NCBI GenBank assembly: GCA_902489135.1
Contig: CABTYW010000071.1
Coordinates: 1-7,905, forward strand
Length of the DNA stretch: 7,905 bases
Direction: 5' to 3'
From: an uncultured Synergistaceae bacterium
GTDB taxonomy: Bacteria; Synergistota; Synergistia; Synergistales; Dethiosulfovibrionaceae
Positions within the stretch are counted from its first letter, which is position 1. Each line of letters begins with the position of its first letter. The position numbers and the translations under genes were made by a program. The notes below the pieces were generated by a model. It was not told the origin of the DNA. It saw only the letters and a list, made by a program, of their open reading frames with translations, and searched no databases. Below are positions 1 to 5,395 of the stretch, one piece after another.

Positions 1-154
1 AAAGCGGAAGAAAAAGCGGCGGGGCGGCTTGCGCTTCCCAATGAACGCCGTAAATTTTCATGGAAAAACCCTTCGATCAAATTTTTATGCTCCCCGCCGG
101 TTCCGTCTTTATGAGAGGGTTCCCCGGCCGTTTTTTCTCTTTGTCTCTTTTGCC
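1..154. other. Non-coding stretch upstream of the oadB promoter
   Basis: I see no supportable gene here. Reading frames crossing it are rich in Phe and Leu because the DNA is T-rich, and they lack a ribosome binding site at a sensible start. Near 96-136 a GCCGG / CCGGC pair is followed by a T-rich run, which could be the remnant of a terminator for a gene left of the window. The stem is only 5 bp with a long loop, so I do not call it. Confidence 0.5.
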
Positions 155-183
155 TTGACGCCCTCGCTTTTTTCCGTTATTCT
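155..183 (+). promoter_or_regulatory. Candidate sigma-70 promoter for oadB
   Basis: TTGACG at 155-160 matches the -35 consensus at five of six bases. After a 17-base spacer comes TATTCT at 178-183, a four-of-six -10 box. A second -10-like hexamer, TATAAA, lies at 190-195 but has no matching -35. Transcription would start near 190, leaving a leader of about 290 nt before the ATG at 479. This is inferred from consensus only. Confidence 0.45.
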
Positions 184-189
184 TATCTC

Positions 190-478
190 TATAAAACATT
201 ATTTGGAGAGTGGCGATAGTTTGTCTTTCTTTATTTTTTACAATTGAACGGATGAGGGGGAACGGCGGAGGATCTTTTGACGTCATAGGAGGCACGGCAA
301 CACTTTGTTCACTGTCTTTTTTCTTGTGGTTTTCCTCGTACTGGGGGATTGTCCGCCGACGTGTCGGCGCAATGGTTCTTTCAGGCAGGCGAAACAGCGA
401 GTTATCTCACATTTTCTGCCATCGGAAAAAGGGCGGAGTCTTCCGCCAGTCAACTACTGTCAAGGGGGAAAATAAGCT
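190..478 (+). promoter_or_regulatory. Long 5' leader of oadB with two inverted repeats
   Basis: Nothing in this stretch reads convincingly as protein. It carries a 7-bp inverted repeat with a 2-base centre, CGCCGAC-GT-GTCGGCG (354-369), which looks more like a protein-binding palindrome than an RNA hairpin. It also carries a 6-bp stem, GGCGGA / TCCGCC with a 4-nt loop (432-447), ending 14 nt before the AAGGGGG ribosome binding site at 462-468. Another GGCGGA copy at 264-269 could compete for TCCGCC, so alternative pairing is possible. I compared the leader by eye with glycine, fluoride, TPP, cobalamin and preQ1 riboswitch cores and found no match. Confidence 0.4.
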
Positions 479-1603
479 ATGAGCGTTGTATCTGAGGCGT
501 TGAGCCGCATCGGCGGGGAATCGGGACTTTCCGCGCTGTCGCGCGGCAATGTGGTTATGCTGATTGTGGCTCTGGGACTTCTGTATTTGGCGATTTCCAA
601 AAACTTTGAACCGCTGCTGCTGGTGCCCATTGCTTTCGGCTGTGTCCTGGCCAATCTGCCGCTGTCGGGCATCACCGAGCCAGGCGGGTTCCTCAACATC
701 CTGTACTACGGCACGCAGCACGAGATTTATCCCGTCATTATCTTTATGGGTATCGGTGCCATGACGGATTTCACTCCGCTTCTGGCCAATCCCATCACTT
801 TCATTCTCGGCGCTGCCGCCCAGCTGGGCGTTTTCGTCGCCCTTCTCGGTTCCATCCTTGTGGGATTCAACGTTCGTGAAGCGGCTTCCATTGCCATTAT
901 CGGCGGTGCCGACGGCCCCACGAGCATTTATCTGTGCACCAAGCTGGCGCCCCAGCTTCTCGGCGCGGTGGCCGTGGCTTCTTACAGCTACATGTCTCTG
1001 GTTCCCATGATTCAGCCGCCCATCATCAAGCTTTGCACCACCAAGGCCGATCGGGCCATCGTCATGAACAAGCTCCGGCCGGTGAGCAAGCAGGAGCAGA
1101 TTTTGTTCCCCATTGTGGTGACCATTGTCACGGGACTGGTTCTGCCCATGTCGGTGCCGCTCATCGGAATTCTTATGTTCGGCAATCTGCTCCGCGTCTG
1201 CGGCGTGACCGATCGTCTCAGCGATACCGCTCAAAACGCCATTATGAACACCGTCACCATTTTCCTCTCCCTCACCGTGGGATCCACCATGGGTGCGGCG
1301 AACTTCCTGACGGTCAGCACTATTAAAATCATCTGCCTGGGCCTTGTGGCCTTTGCCTTCAGCACGGCCGGCGGCTGTATGTTCGGCCAGATCCTGAAGG
1401 TCGCCTCCAAGGGGAAGGTCAACCCCACCATCGGCGCCGCCGGCGTGTCGGCCGTGCCCATGGCGGCCCGAGTGGTGCAGGTGGTGGTGCAGAAAGAAAA
1501 TCCCGGACATTTCCTTCTGATGCACGCCATGGGGCCCAACGTTGCCGGCGTTATCGGAACGGCTGTCGCCGCGGCGGTGATGCTGACGCTGCTTTCTCAC
1601 TGA
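479..1603 (+). CDS. oadB: Na+-transporting carboxylic acid decarboxylase, beta subunit (OadB/GcdB/MmdB family)
   Basis: This 374-residue polytopic membrane protein is the carboxybiotin decarboxylase and Na+ channel of the sodium-pump decarboxylases. The family takes CO2 off a biotinylated carrier and exports Na+ across the cytoplasmic membrane. The GGADGPT motif places the essential Asp at D145. Against Klebsiella OadB numbering as I recall it, a constant offset of 58 places Y171 (Y229), N315 (N373), G319 (G377), S324 (S382), R331 (R389) and N354 (N412), so every known functional residue is present. The length fits the shorter GcdB and MmdB forms better than OadB (about 433). The ATG has AAGGGGG 10 nt upstream. 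No alpha, gamma or biotin-carrier gene lies beside it, and it has its own promoter and terminator, so it looks monocistronic. The substrate (oxaloacetate, glutaconyl-CoA or methylmalonyl-CoA) cannot be told from this subunit; the symbol is a family label. Confidence 0.93.
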   Translation: MSVVSEALSRIGGESGLSALSRGNVVMLIVALGLLYLAISKNFEPLLLVPIAFGCVLANLPLSGITEPGGFLNILYYGTQHEIYPVIIFMGIGAMTDFTPLLANPITFILGAAAQLGVFVALLGSILVGFNVREAASIAIIGGADGPTSIYLCTKLAPQLLGAVAVASYSYMSLVPMIQPPIIKLCTTKADRAIVMNKLRPVSKQEQILFPIVVTIVTGLVLPMSVPLIGILMFGNLLRVCGVTDRLSDTAQNAIMNTVTIFLSLTVGSTMGAANFLTVSTIKIICLGLVAFAFSTAGGCMFGQILKVASKGKVNPTIGAAGVSAVPMAARVVQVVVQKENPGHFLLMHAMGPNVAGVIGTAVAAAVMLTLLSH

Positions 1604-1641
1604 GCCCATCTCTCGACGGCCCATCTTTTAAGATCGTACAG

Positions 1642-1694
1642 ACAGGTCCGTCTCCGCTTCCTGAAACTCAGGAGCGGGGCGGGCCTGTTTTTTT
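1642..1694 (+). terminator. Strong intrinsic terminator after oadB
   Basis: A long hairpin begins with a 9-bp outer stem, ACAGGTCCG (1642-1650) pairing with CGGGCCTGT (1680-1688) with one G-U pair. An inner stem topped by TCCTGA / TCAGGA has two single-base bulges and closes on a 3-nt AAC loop. A run of seven T (1688-1694) follows directly. The hairpin starts 38 bases past the stop codon. Confidence 0.9.
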
Positions 1695-1702
1695 GCCGGG
1701 CT

Positions 1703-1720
1703 GCCGCCGCGGCTTTTTTT
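1703..1720 (+). terminator. Weak second terminator-like element
   Basis: GCCG (1703-1706) can pair with CGGC (1710-1713) over a 3-nt loop, followed by seven T (1714-1720). The stem is only 4 bp, so by itself this is marginal. It lies just behind the strong terminator and may act as a backup. Confidence 0.35.
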
Positions 1721-1972
1721 CTGCGATGGAATTGGTTAAAATAAGCTGAGTGAATGTCCGAGGGCACACGTTTTTTTCATCAGCCGCCGCCGCGGCGAAA
1801 AGGCGCAAAATTTTTTGCCGGAGGTACCTTTTTCAGCTGCGCCGAATGGTGTCGGCGAAGTTTGTGCCGCCACGCGGCAGATCTTTCGGCGGCGTTTTTT
1901 GTCGGGGAGCCGGAGAGGGCGGAGCCGGGAAGCCGCGGTTAGAGAATTTCCGTATGGGGGGAGGTCCGTTCC
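1721..1972 (+). promoter_or_regulatory. Hairpin-rich leader upstream of the MFS gene, attenuator-like
   Basis: There is no gene here, but there is dense secondary-structure potential. TAAAAT at 1737-1742 is a possible -10 box without a good -35. CGCCGA (1840-1845) can pair with TCGGCG at 1852-1857 or with TCGGCG at 1886-1891. TGCCGC / GCGGCA (1865-1879, 3-nt loop) excludes a second pairing, GCCGCC (1866-1871) with GGCGGC (1888-1893). The latter ends one base before six T (1895-1900), like an intrinsic terminator. GGCGCA (1802-1807) can also pair with TGCGCC (1838-1843). The ribosome binding site GGAGG (1960-1964) lies beyond. The mutually exclusive stems are seen in the sequence; attenuation is inference, and the GCC/GGC richness raises the chance of accidental pairing. 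Confidence 0.4.
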
Positions 1973-3160
1973 GTGAAGCTGCCATCCTGTTTTAAGCACG
2001 TCTTTTTGCTGACACTGGGGGTTTATGGGCTGCTCTCTTCAAGTTTTGTCCTTCCGTCCATGCTCATGGGGCTCAACTTTCCGCACTGGCAGGTGGGCAT
2101 GGTGATGAGTTCTTTTTACTTCGGGGCGACGCTGGCCCGTCCTCTGGGCGGATACTTTTCGGAAAAATTCGGCGCCCGCAGAACCATACTGTTTTCCGCG
2201 GCTGCCGGGGCGCTTGTGGCTTTGAGTTTTGTTCTGCTGAACTTTAAAGTGCTGCTGGTGAGCCGATTTATGGTCGGCGGACTTTACAGCATCATCTATG
2301 TGACGTTGACGGCTTATCAGGGCGCAACCGTCCCTGCCCAATGCCGCGGCCGCGTCTTTTCGTTTTTGGGACTGGCGTCGATTTCGCCGCAGTTTTTGGT
2401 GGTCCCGCTGTCGGAGTTCTTCATTGACCGCGGCGACGTAAAAATTTATATGATTTTTTCATCGGTCATTCTGGCGCTCCTGGCACTTTTCGTCCTTTTT
2501 ATGCCCGGGCAACGTCAAAATCGCGGCGACGGGGAAGAGGTCCGGTGGGGAAGCTGGAGCGAACTTCTAAAGCGGCGCGACACATGGGCGCTTCTGGCTT
2601 CGGTGTTTGTGCTCTCCTTTACGGCCACGGCAAGCACCCAGTACGTGCCCAGTCTGGTGCGGTCTTTCAACTTGAAGGGAACGTTGTTCACCTGGAGCTT
2701 CACTTCGGTGATCATCGCCATCCGACTGACGTTCTGCGGAAAAGCGCTGTCGCTTTTCAATCGACGCGCGTCGCTCTGTTTTCTGGGTTTTGCGGAGGCG
2801 CTTTCTGTGGCCCTGGCTGCACGGGCTTGTGGGGCGGGGGGCTTTGCCGCCGCGGCCATTTTGTTCGGCCTCTCCCACGGCGTGGCCTTTCCCGCCATCA
2901 GCGCCCTGCTTCCCGACGTGATGCCTCGGCATCTTTTGCCCAAGGGCGCGGCGCTGTTCCTTATTTTTAACGATTTGCCGCCTATTCTTCTGCCTCTCAT
3001 TTTCGGAGCGGTACCTGAAAGCGTAGGCCTGGCAGGCGTTCTGGCGGCTGTGGGAACGTTGGGGCTTCTGCTCTGGCCCCTGAATTACAGTCTGTTGTGG
3101 CGCCGTCCGGCGCTTCGACTTCACGGGGGAGGAGAAAAACATGATTCGAGGGCACTTTGA
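1973..3160 (+). CDS. Major facilitator superfamily (MFS) transporter
   Basis: This 395-residue inner-membrane protein has the two-bundle MFS layout, with about 12 hydrophobic segments split by a charged cytoplasmic loop near residues 178-203. The loop 2-3 signature (motif A) is visible as GGYFSEKFGARR at 59-70. The equivalent place in the second half, around 256-266, is degenerate. The chosen GTG has a clean GGAGG 8 nt upstream (1960-1964) and puts the first membrane helix directly after a short Lys-containing N-terminus. MFS proteins are secondary transporters driven by ion gradients. I cannot assign a substrate or say whether this one imports or exports. The gene follows a structured leader and overlaps the RNase H gene by 20 bases, so the two are probably cotranscribed. 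The polar tail (about 377-395) includes codons that double as the next gene's ribosome binding site. Confidence 0.9.
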   Translation: MKLPSCFKHVFLLTLGVYGLLSSSFVLPSMLMGLNFPHWQVGMVMSSFYFGATLARPLGGYFSEKFGARRTILFSAAAGALVALSFVLLNFKVLLVSRFMVGGLYSIIYVTLTAYQGATVPAQCRGRVFSFLGLASISPQFLVVPLSEFFIDRGDVKIYMIFSSVILALLALFVLFMPGQRQNRGDGEEVRWGSWSELLKRRDTWALLASVFVLSFTATASTQYVPSLVRSFNLKGTLFTWSFTSVIIAIRLTFCGKALSLFNRRASLCFLGFAEALSVALAARACGAGGFAAAAILFGLSHGVAFPAISALLPDVMPRHLLPKGAALFLIFNDLPPILLPLIFGAVPESVGLAGVLAAVGTLGLLLWPLNYSLLWRRPALRLHGGGEKHDSRAL

Positions 3161-3794
3161 CGGCGCTTCGCGGGGCAATCCAGGCCTTTCCGGTGCCGGT
3201 GCGGTGATCTACGACGGCGACAGGATTATCTGGCGCTGTGCGGAGCCGTTGGGACTGCACACCAACAATGAGGCGGAGTATCTGGCGCTGGGCATCCTGG
3301 CATCGGAGCTGAAGCGCCGCGGTCTGCGCGATGCGGAAATCTGCGGCGACAGCAAACTGGTGATTTCTCAAGTGACGGGGCAGTGGCAGATCAAAGAACC
3401 CCGTCTTCGGGAGCTGGCGGAACCGGTAATTGAGGCGATCAAAGAATTGGGAGCCCGGTGCCGATGGGTTCCCCGCGGGCAGAACGCCGAAGCCGATCGC
3501 CTTTCCAACCTGGCGCTGGACCGCGGCGCCTTGAAGGAGGACGATGCCGAGGGGGCTGACGGGGCTTTGAAGTCTTCCGGCGCGGCTCATGAAGGCTCGG
3601 GCAGTGCCAAGCTTCGGGCGATAAGCGATCATGTTTGGCTCGTGACCGACGGCGAAGAAGAATACGCCGTCGACCTGAAGCATCGCTGCTGCAGCTGCGA
3701 GAACGGGCGAAAAAGCGGGAGCTGCCCTCACATGGAGGCGGTTCTGCGGGAAAGAGCCAAAACTTCCGCCGCCGGAACGTCCGATGAAAAATGA
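3141..3794 (+). CDS. Type I ribonuclease H with C-terminal SWIM zinc-finger domain
   Basis: Residues 1 to about 130 form an RNase HI fold, which cleaves the RNA strand of RNA-DNA hybrids using two metal ions. The FDGASRGNPG motif gives D7, NNEAEY gives E44, GDSKLV gives D70 and AEADRLSN gives D119, so the four-acidic-residue catalytic set is complete. A low-complexity linker rich in Gly, Ala, Ser and acidic residues spans about 131-155. Residues 156-203 then look like a SWIM zinc finger: a short strand-rich lead-in, then C184-x-C186-x8-C195-x-H197, the CxCxnCxH pattern. SWIM domains bind zinc and are thought to contact DNA or protein. Plain single-domain RNase HI is about 150 residues, so the extra ~70 residues are real added sequence, in frame with a normal stop. 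The ATG has GGGGGAGGAG ending 6 nt upstream and overlaps the MFS gene's 3' end, suggesting translational coupling. Confidence 0.92.
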   Translation: MIRGHFDGASRGNPGLSGAGAVIYDGDRIIWRCAEPLGLHTNNEAEYLALGILASELKRRGLRDAEICGDSKLVISQVTGQWQIKEPRLRELAEPVIEAIKELGARCRWVPRGQNAEADRLSNLALDRGALKEDDAEGADGALKSSGAAHEGSGSAKLRAISDHVWLVTDGEEEYAVDLKHRCCSCENGRKSGSCPHMEAVLRERAKTSAAGTSDEK

Positions 3795-3911
3795 AAAAGT
3801 CAAAAATCGGACACCTTGTAGAAAAATTAACTTGAGACACGGAATAAAAACTTGTGTTCGCGAAAATTTATGGACATTCGGAATTTTACTATCCCATAAA
3901 AGTGCTGAAAG

Positions 3912-3920
3912 TGGTATTAT
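3912..3920 (+). promoter_or_regulatory. Extended -10 promoter for the CdaR-type regulator
   Basis: TGG directly before TATTAT (3915-3920) forms an extended -10 element (TGn plus a five-of-six -10 box) in AT-rich DNA. No good -35 hexamer lies 16-18 bases upstream, as is usual for extended -10 promoters. The predicted start is near 3927, giving a leader of about 175 nt. A shifted TATATT (3918-3923) is an alternative. Confidence 0.5.
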
Positions 3921-3989
3921 ATTGCCATCTCTTCTTCATCTATATGAATTAACGGAACGGTGAAATGTGAAAAGTCTCTGAAAAGCAGC

Positions 3990-4073
3990 CGGTAAAAGCC
4001 CCTTTTTTCCGCGCCGGCGCGAAATGCTCAAAGTGTCGTAAATTCCCGTAAAATCGAAATCGCCCCTTTACCG
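3990..4073. repeat. Cluster of GTAAA-type elements with a flanking inverted pair
   Basis: CGGTAAA (3990-3996) is matched by its exact inverse complement TTTACCG (4067-4073). Between them lie two direct CGTAAA copies (4037-4042 and 4047-4052), 10 bp apart. The set surrounds the central palindrome at 4010-4021. Placement between the promoter and the regulator's start suggests operator half-sites or a long-range RNA stem. Each element is short, so chance cannot be excluded. Confidence 0.35.
4010..4021. repeat. 12-bp perfect palindrome upstream of the regulator
   Basis: CGCGCCGGCGCG is fully self-complementary with no loop. TTT on the left and AAA on the right extend the symmetry if one base (4009) is skipped. 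It lies in otherwise AT-leaning DNA 82 bases before the regulator's ATG and downstream of the predicted transcription start. A zero-loop palindrome fits a dimer-binding operator better than an RNA hairpin. Confidence 0.4.
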
Positions 4074-4102
4074 CAGAGCTGACATCGGCAGGAGGAAGAA
4101 AA

Positions 4103-5302
4103 ATGTTGAGACCCATCGCCCAGGAACTTGCTGAGAATATTTCCCGCGTTATCGGTTATGACGTTGTCATTTCAGATACGGAAGGCATCACCATCGGCTG
4201 CAGCGATTTAAGCCGCGGCATCGGCACGCTCAACGAAGCCTGCGCCATTGTGGCGCGCACCGGCCAGTCCCGCTGGGAAACCGAGGACGATGCCCGCCGT
4301 TTGAAGGGCGTCAAGCCCGGTGTCACCTACCCCATTTTCGACTCGGAGCAGCATGTGGTAGGCACTGTGGCCATCACGGGAGATCCCGAGAAGGTGAAGC
4401 CCTTCGCTCAGCTCGTCAAAAGTCAAGCCGAACTGTTTCTCAGGGAGCGCCTCATGTCCCGCGAACTGCTGGAGCGCGAGCGCAATCTCCAGGCTTTGGT
4501 GGCGGACATCGCGCTGTTTCGGGAGGGAATCAACGATCCGCAGGTGATCGAGACGAAAGCGGCGCTCATGGGATACGACAAGACCCTTTCCTATTCGGTC
4601 ATCGAGTTCGACACGTCGTCGCAGACCAGCGAAGACGGCGATTATCCCGAGCGCGACCGCACGCTTATGGACATTCGGCAGATATTCAACGCGCCGGGGG
4701 ACGTCAGCGGCAGCGTGGGGCCTCACCGCTACGTGGTGTTTCGCAGCGCCATGCGGGGCAGGGAATTTAACGCCGACAAATTTTATCAGACCGTTCGCGA
4801 GCAGTGCGCCCAGCTGTCCGGCCAGATGAAACACCGCGGATTTGCCGTGGCGGTAGGCATCGGCAGTGTGATGGACGGCGTTTCCGGCTTGATGACGTCC
4901 TACAAAGAAGCTCAGGTGGCTCTCAGCGTCGGCAAGAAACTTTTTCCCCGCGATCAGGTGTACATGATCACCGACTTCAGAGTTGAAGAGCTGCTTCTCA
5001 GTGTGGAACCCCGCCTTCAGGACTGCATGGTGGAACGCGAGTTGGCTCCGCTGTTTATGCGTACGGACGGCGACGAACTTCAGGAGACCATTGTGGCGTG
5101 GTGCGAAAGCGGCTTCAGCGTCGTCAGAGCGGCGGAACTGCTTCACGTGCACCGCACGACCGTGGACTACCGCCTCGAAAAACTGGAAAGCATTTTGAGC
5201 ATCAAACCCCGCGATTTCAGAGAGATGAGCCGGTTCTACTGGTCCGTCATCCTGTGGAGAAACGGCAAAGGCAATCCCAAGACTCTCAGAAGCAAACGCT
5301 AA
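4103..5302 (+). CDS. cdaR: CdaR/PucR-family transcriptional regulator with sugar-diacid recognition domain
   Basis: This 399-residue cytoplasmic regulator has the three-part CdaR layout. Residues about 3-135 match the putative sugar-diacid recognition domain, including the hallmark stretch GVTYPIF (73-79), GTVAITGDPEKV (87-98) and the following helix. Residues about 145-290 resemble the degenerate GGDEF-like middle domain of PucR-type proteins. Residues about 325-383 form the PucR C-terminal helix-turn-helix, with AAELLHVHRTTVDYRLEKLE (343-362) as recognition core. Length matches the family (about 380-400). In E. coli, CdaR activates glucarate, galactarate and glycerate use; the ligand here may differ. 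The ATG has AGGAGG 7 nt upstream. The next gene downstream is convergent and upstream genes are unrelated, so no target operon is evident; it may act at a distance or on its own promoter. The symbol is by family resemblance. Confidence 0.9.
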   Translation: MLRPIAQELAENISRVIGYDVVISDTEGITIGCSDLSRGIGTLNEACAIVARTGQSRWETEDDARRLKGVKPGVTYPIFDSEQHVVGTVAITGDPEKVKPFAQLVKSQAELFLRERLMSRELLERERNLQALVADIALFREGINDPQVIETKAALMGYDKTLSYSVIEFDTSSQTSEDGDYPERDRTLMDIRQIFNAPGDVSGSVGPHRYVVFRSAMRGREFNADKFYQTVREQCAQLSGQMKHRGFAVAVGIGSVMDGVSGLMTSYKEAQVALSVGKKLFPRDQVYMITDFRVEELLLSVEPRLQDCMVERELAPLFMRTDGDELQETIVAWCESGFSVVRAAELLHVHRTTVDYRLEKLESILSIKPRDFREMSRFYWSVILWRNGKGNPKTLRSKR

Positions 5303-5314
5303 AACGGCAGCGAA

Positions 5315-5357
5315 AAGCGAACCTCCCCCTGAAATTCATTCAGGGGGAGGTTCGCTT
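5315..5357. terminator. Bidirectional intrinsic terminator, perfect 19-bp stem
   Basis: Positions 5315-5333 pair perfectly with 5339-5357 across a 5-nt loop (5334-5338); the stem includes CCTCCCCC / GGGGGAGG. It lies 12 bases after the regulator's stop and 38 bases past the end of the convergent gamma-glutamyltransferase gene, so it can serve both. The tails are only moderately U-rich: TCCTGTCTCTT on the plus side, and CGCTG after the stem on the minus side. The stem's stability must therefore do most of the work. Confidence 0.85.
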
Positions 5358-5395
5358 CCTGTCTCTTAAAAAGACCGTGACGCGCCGCGGTCGTC

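Larger units (their letters stand above)
3795..4102 (+). promoter_or_regulatory. AT-rich regulatory gap upstream of the CdaR-type gene
   Basis: There is no gene in these 308 bases, and no clear terminator follows the RNase H gene. The stretch is much more AT-rich than its surroundings up to about 4000. It holds an extended -10 promoter (3912-3920), a pair of TGAAAAG direct repeats 11 bp apart (3968-3974 and 3979-3985), GTAAA-type elements (3990-4073) and a GC palindrome (4010-4021). The ribosome binding site AGGAGG (4090-4095) sits 7 nt before the ATG. Confidence 0.6.

Noticed and set aside
277..286. TTGACGTCAT, also present at 7162-7171
   Set aside because: Two exact 10-base copies in about 8 kb are notable, but one lies at the 3' end of the deacylase gene and neither has extended similarity. 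Most likely chance around the palindrome TGACGTCA.
210..482. 90-codon frame whose TGA overlaps the beta-subunit ATG (ATGA at 479-482)
   Set aside because: The GTG start has no usable ribosome binding site spacing, the product is low in recognisable structure, and the codon use is unlike the neighbouring genes. The overlap is probably accidental.
407..1624. 405-codon minus-strand frame across the beta-subunit gene
   Set aside because: It is rich in His, Gly, Arg and Asp, the typical antisense shadow of a GC-rich hydrophobic-protein gene, while the plus strand shows complete family motifs.
1604..1626. Direct repeat GCCCATCT, 15 bases apart, after the beta-subunit stop
   Set aside because: Too short and without wider context to be called a functional repeat.
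2997..3803. 268-codon minus-strand frame opposite the RNase H gene
   Set aside because: It has no motifs and covers the 3' end of the transporter and the whole RNase H gene, both strongly supported on the plus strand.
3857..3864. Palindrome TTCGCGAA in the regulator's upstream gap
   Set aside because: Eight bases with no extension of symmetry, and upstream of the predicted promoter; not enough to call an operator.
4208..5152. 314-codon minus-strand frame across the regulator gene
   Set aside because: No family resemblance or ribosome binding site was seen, and the plus-strand frame has the full CdaR architecture.
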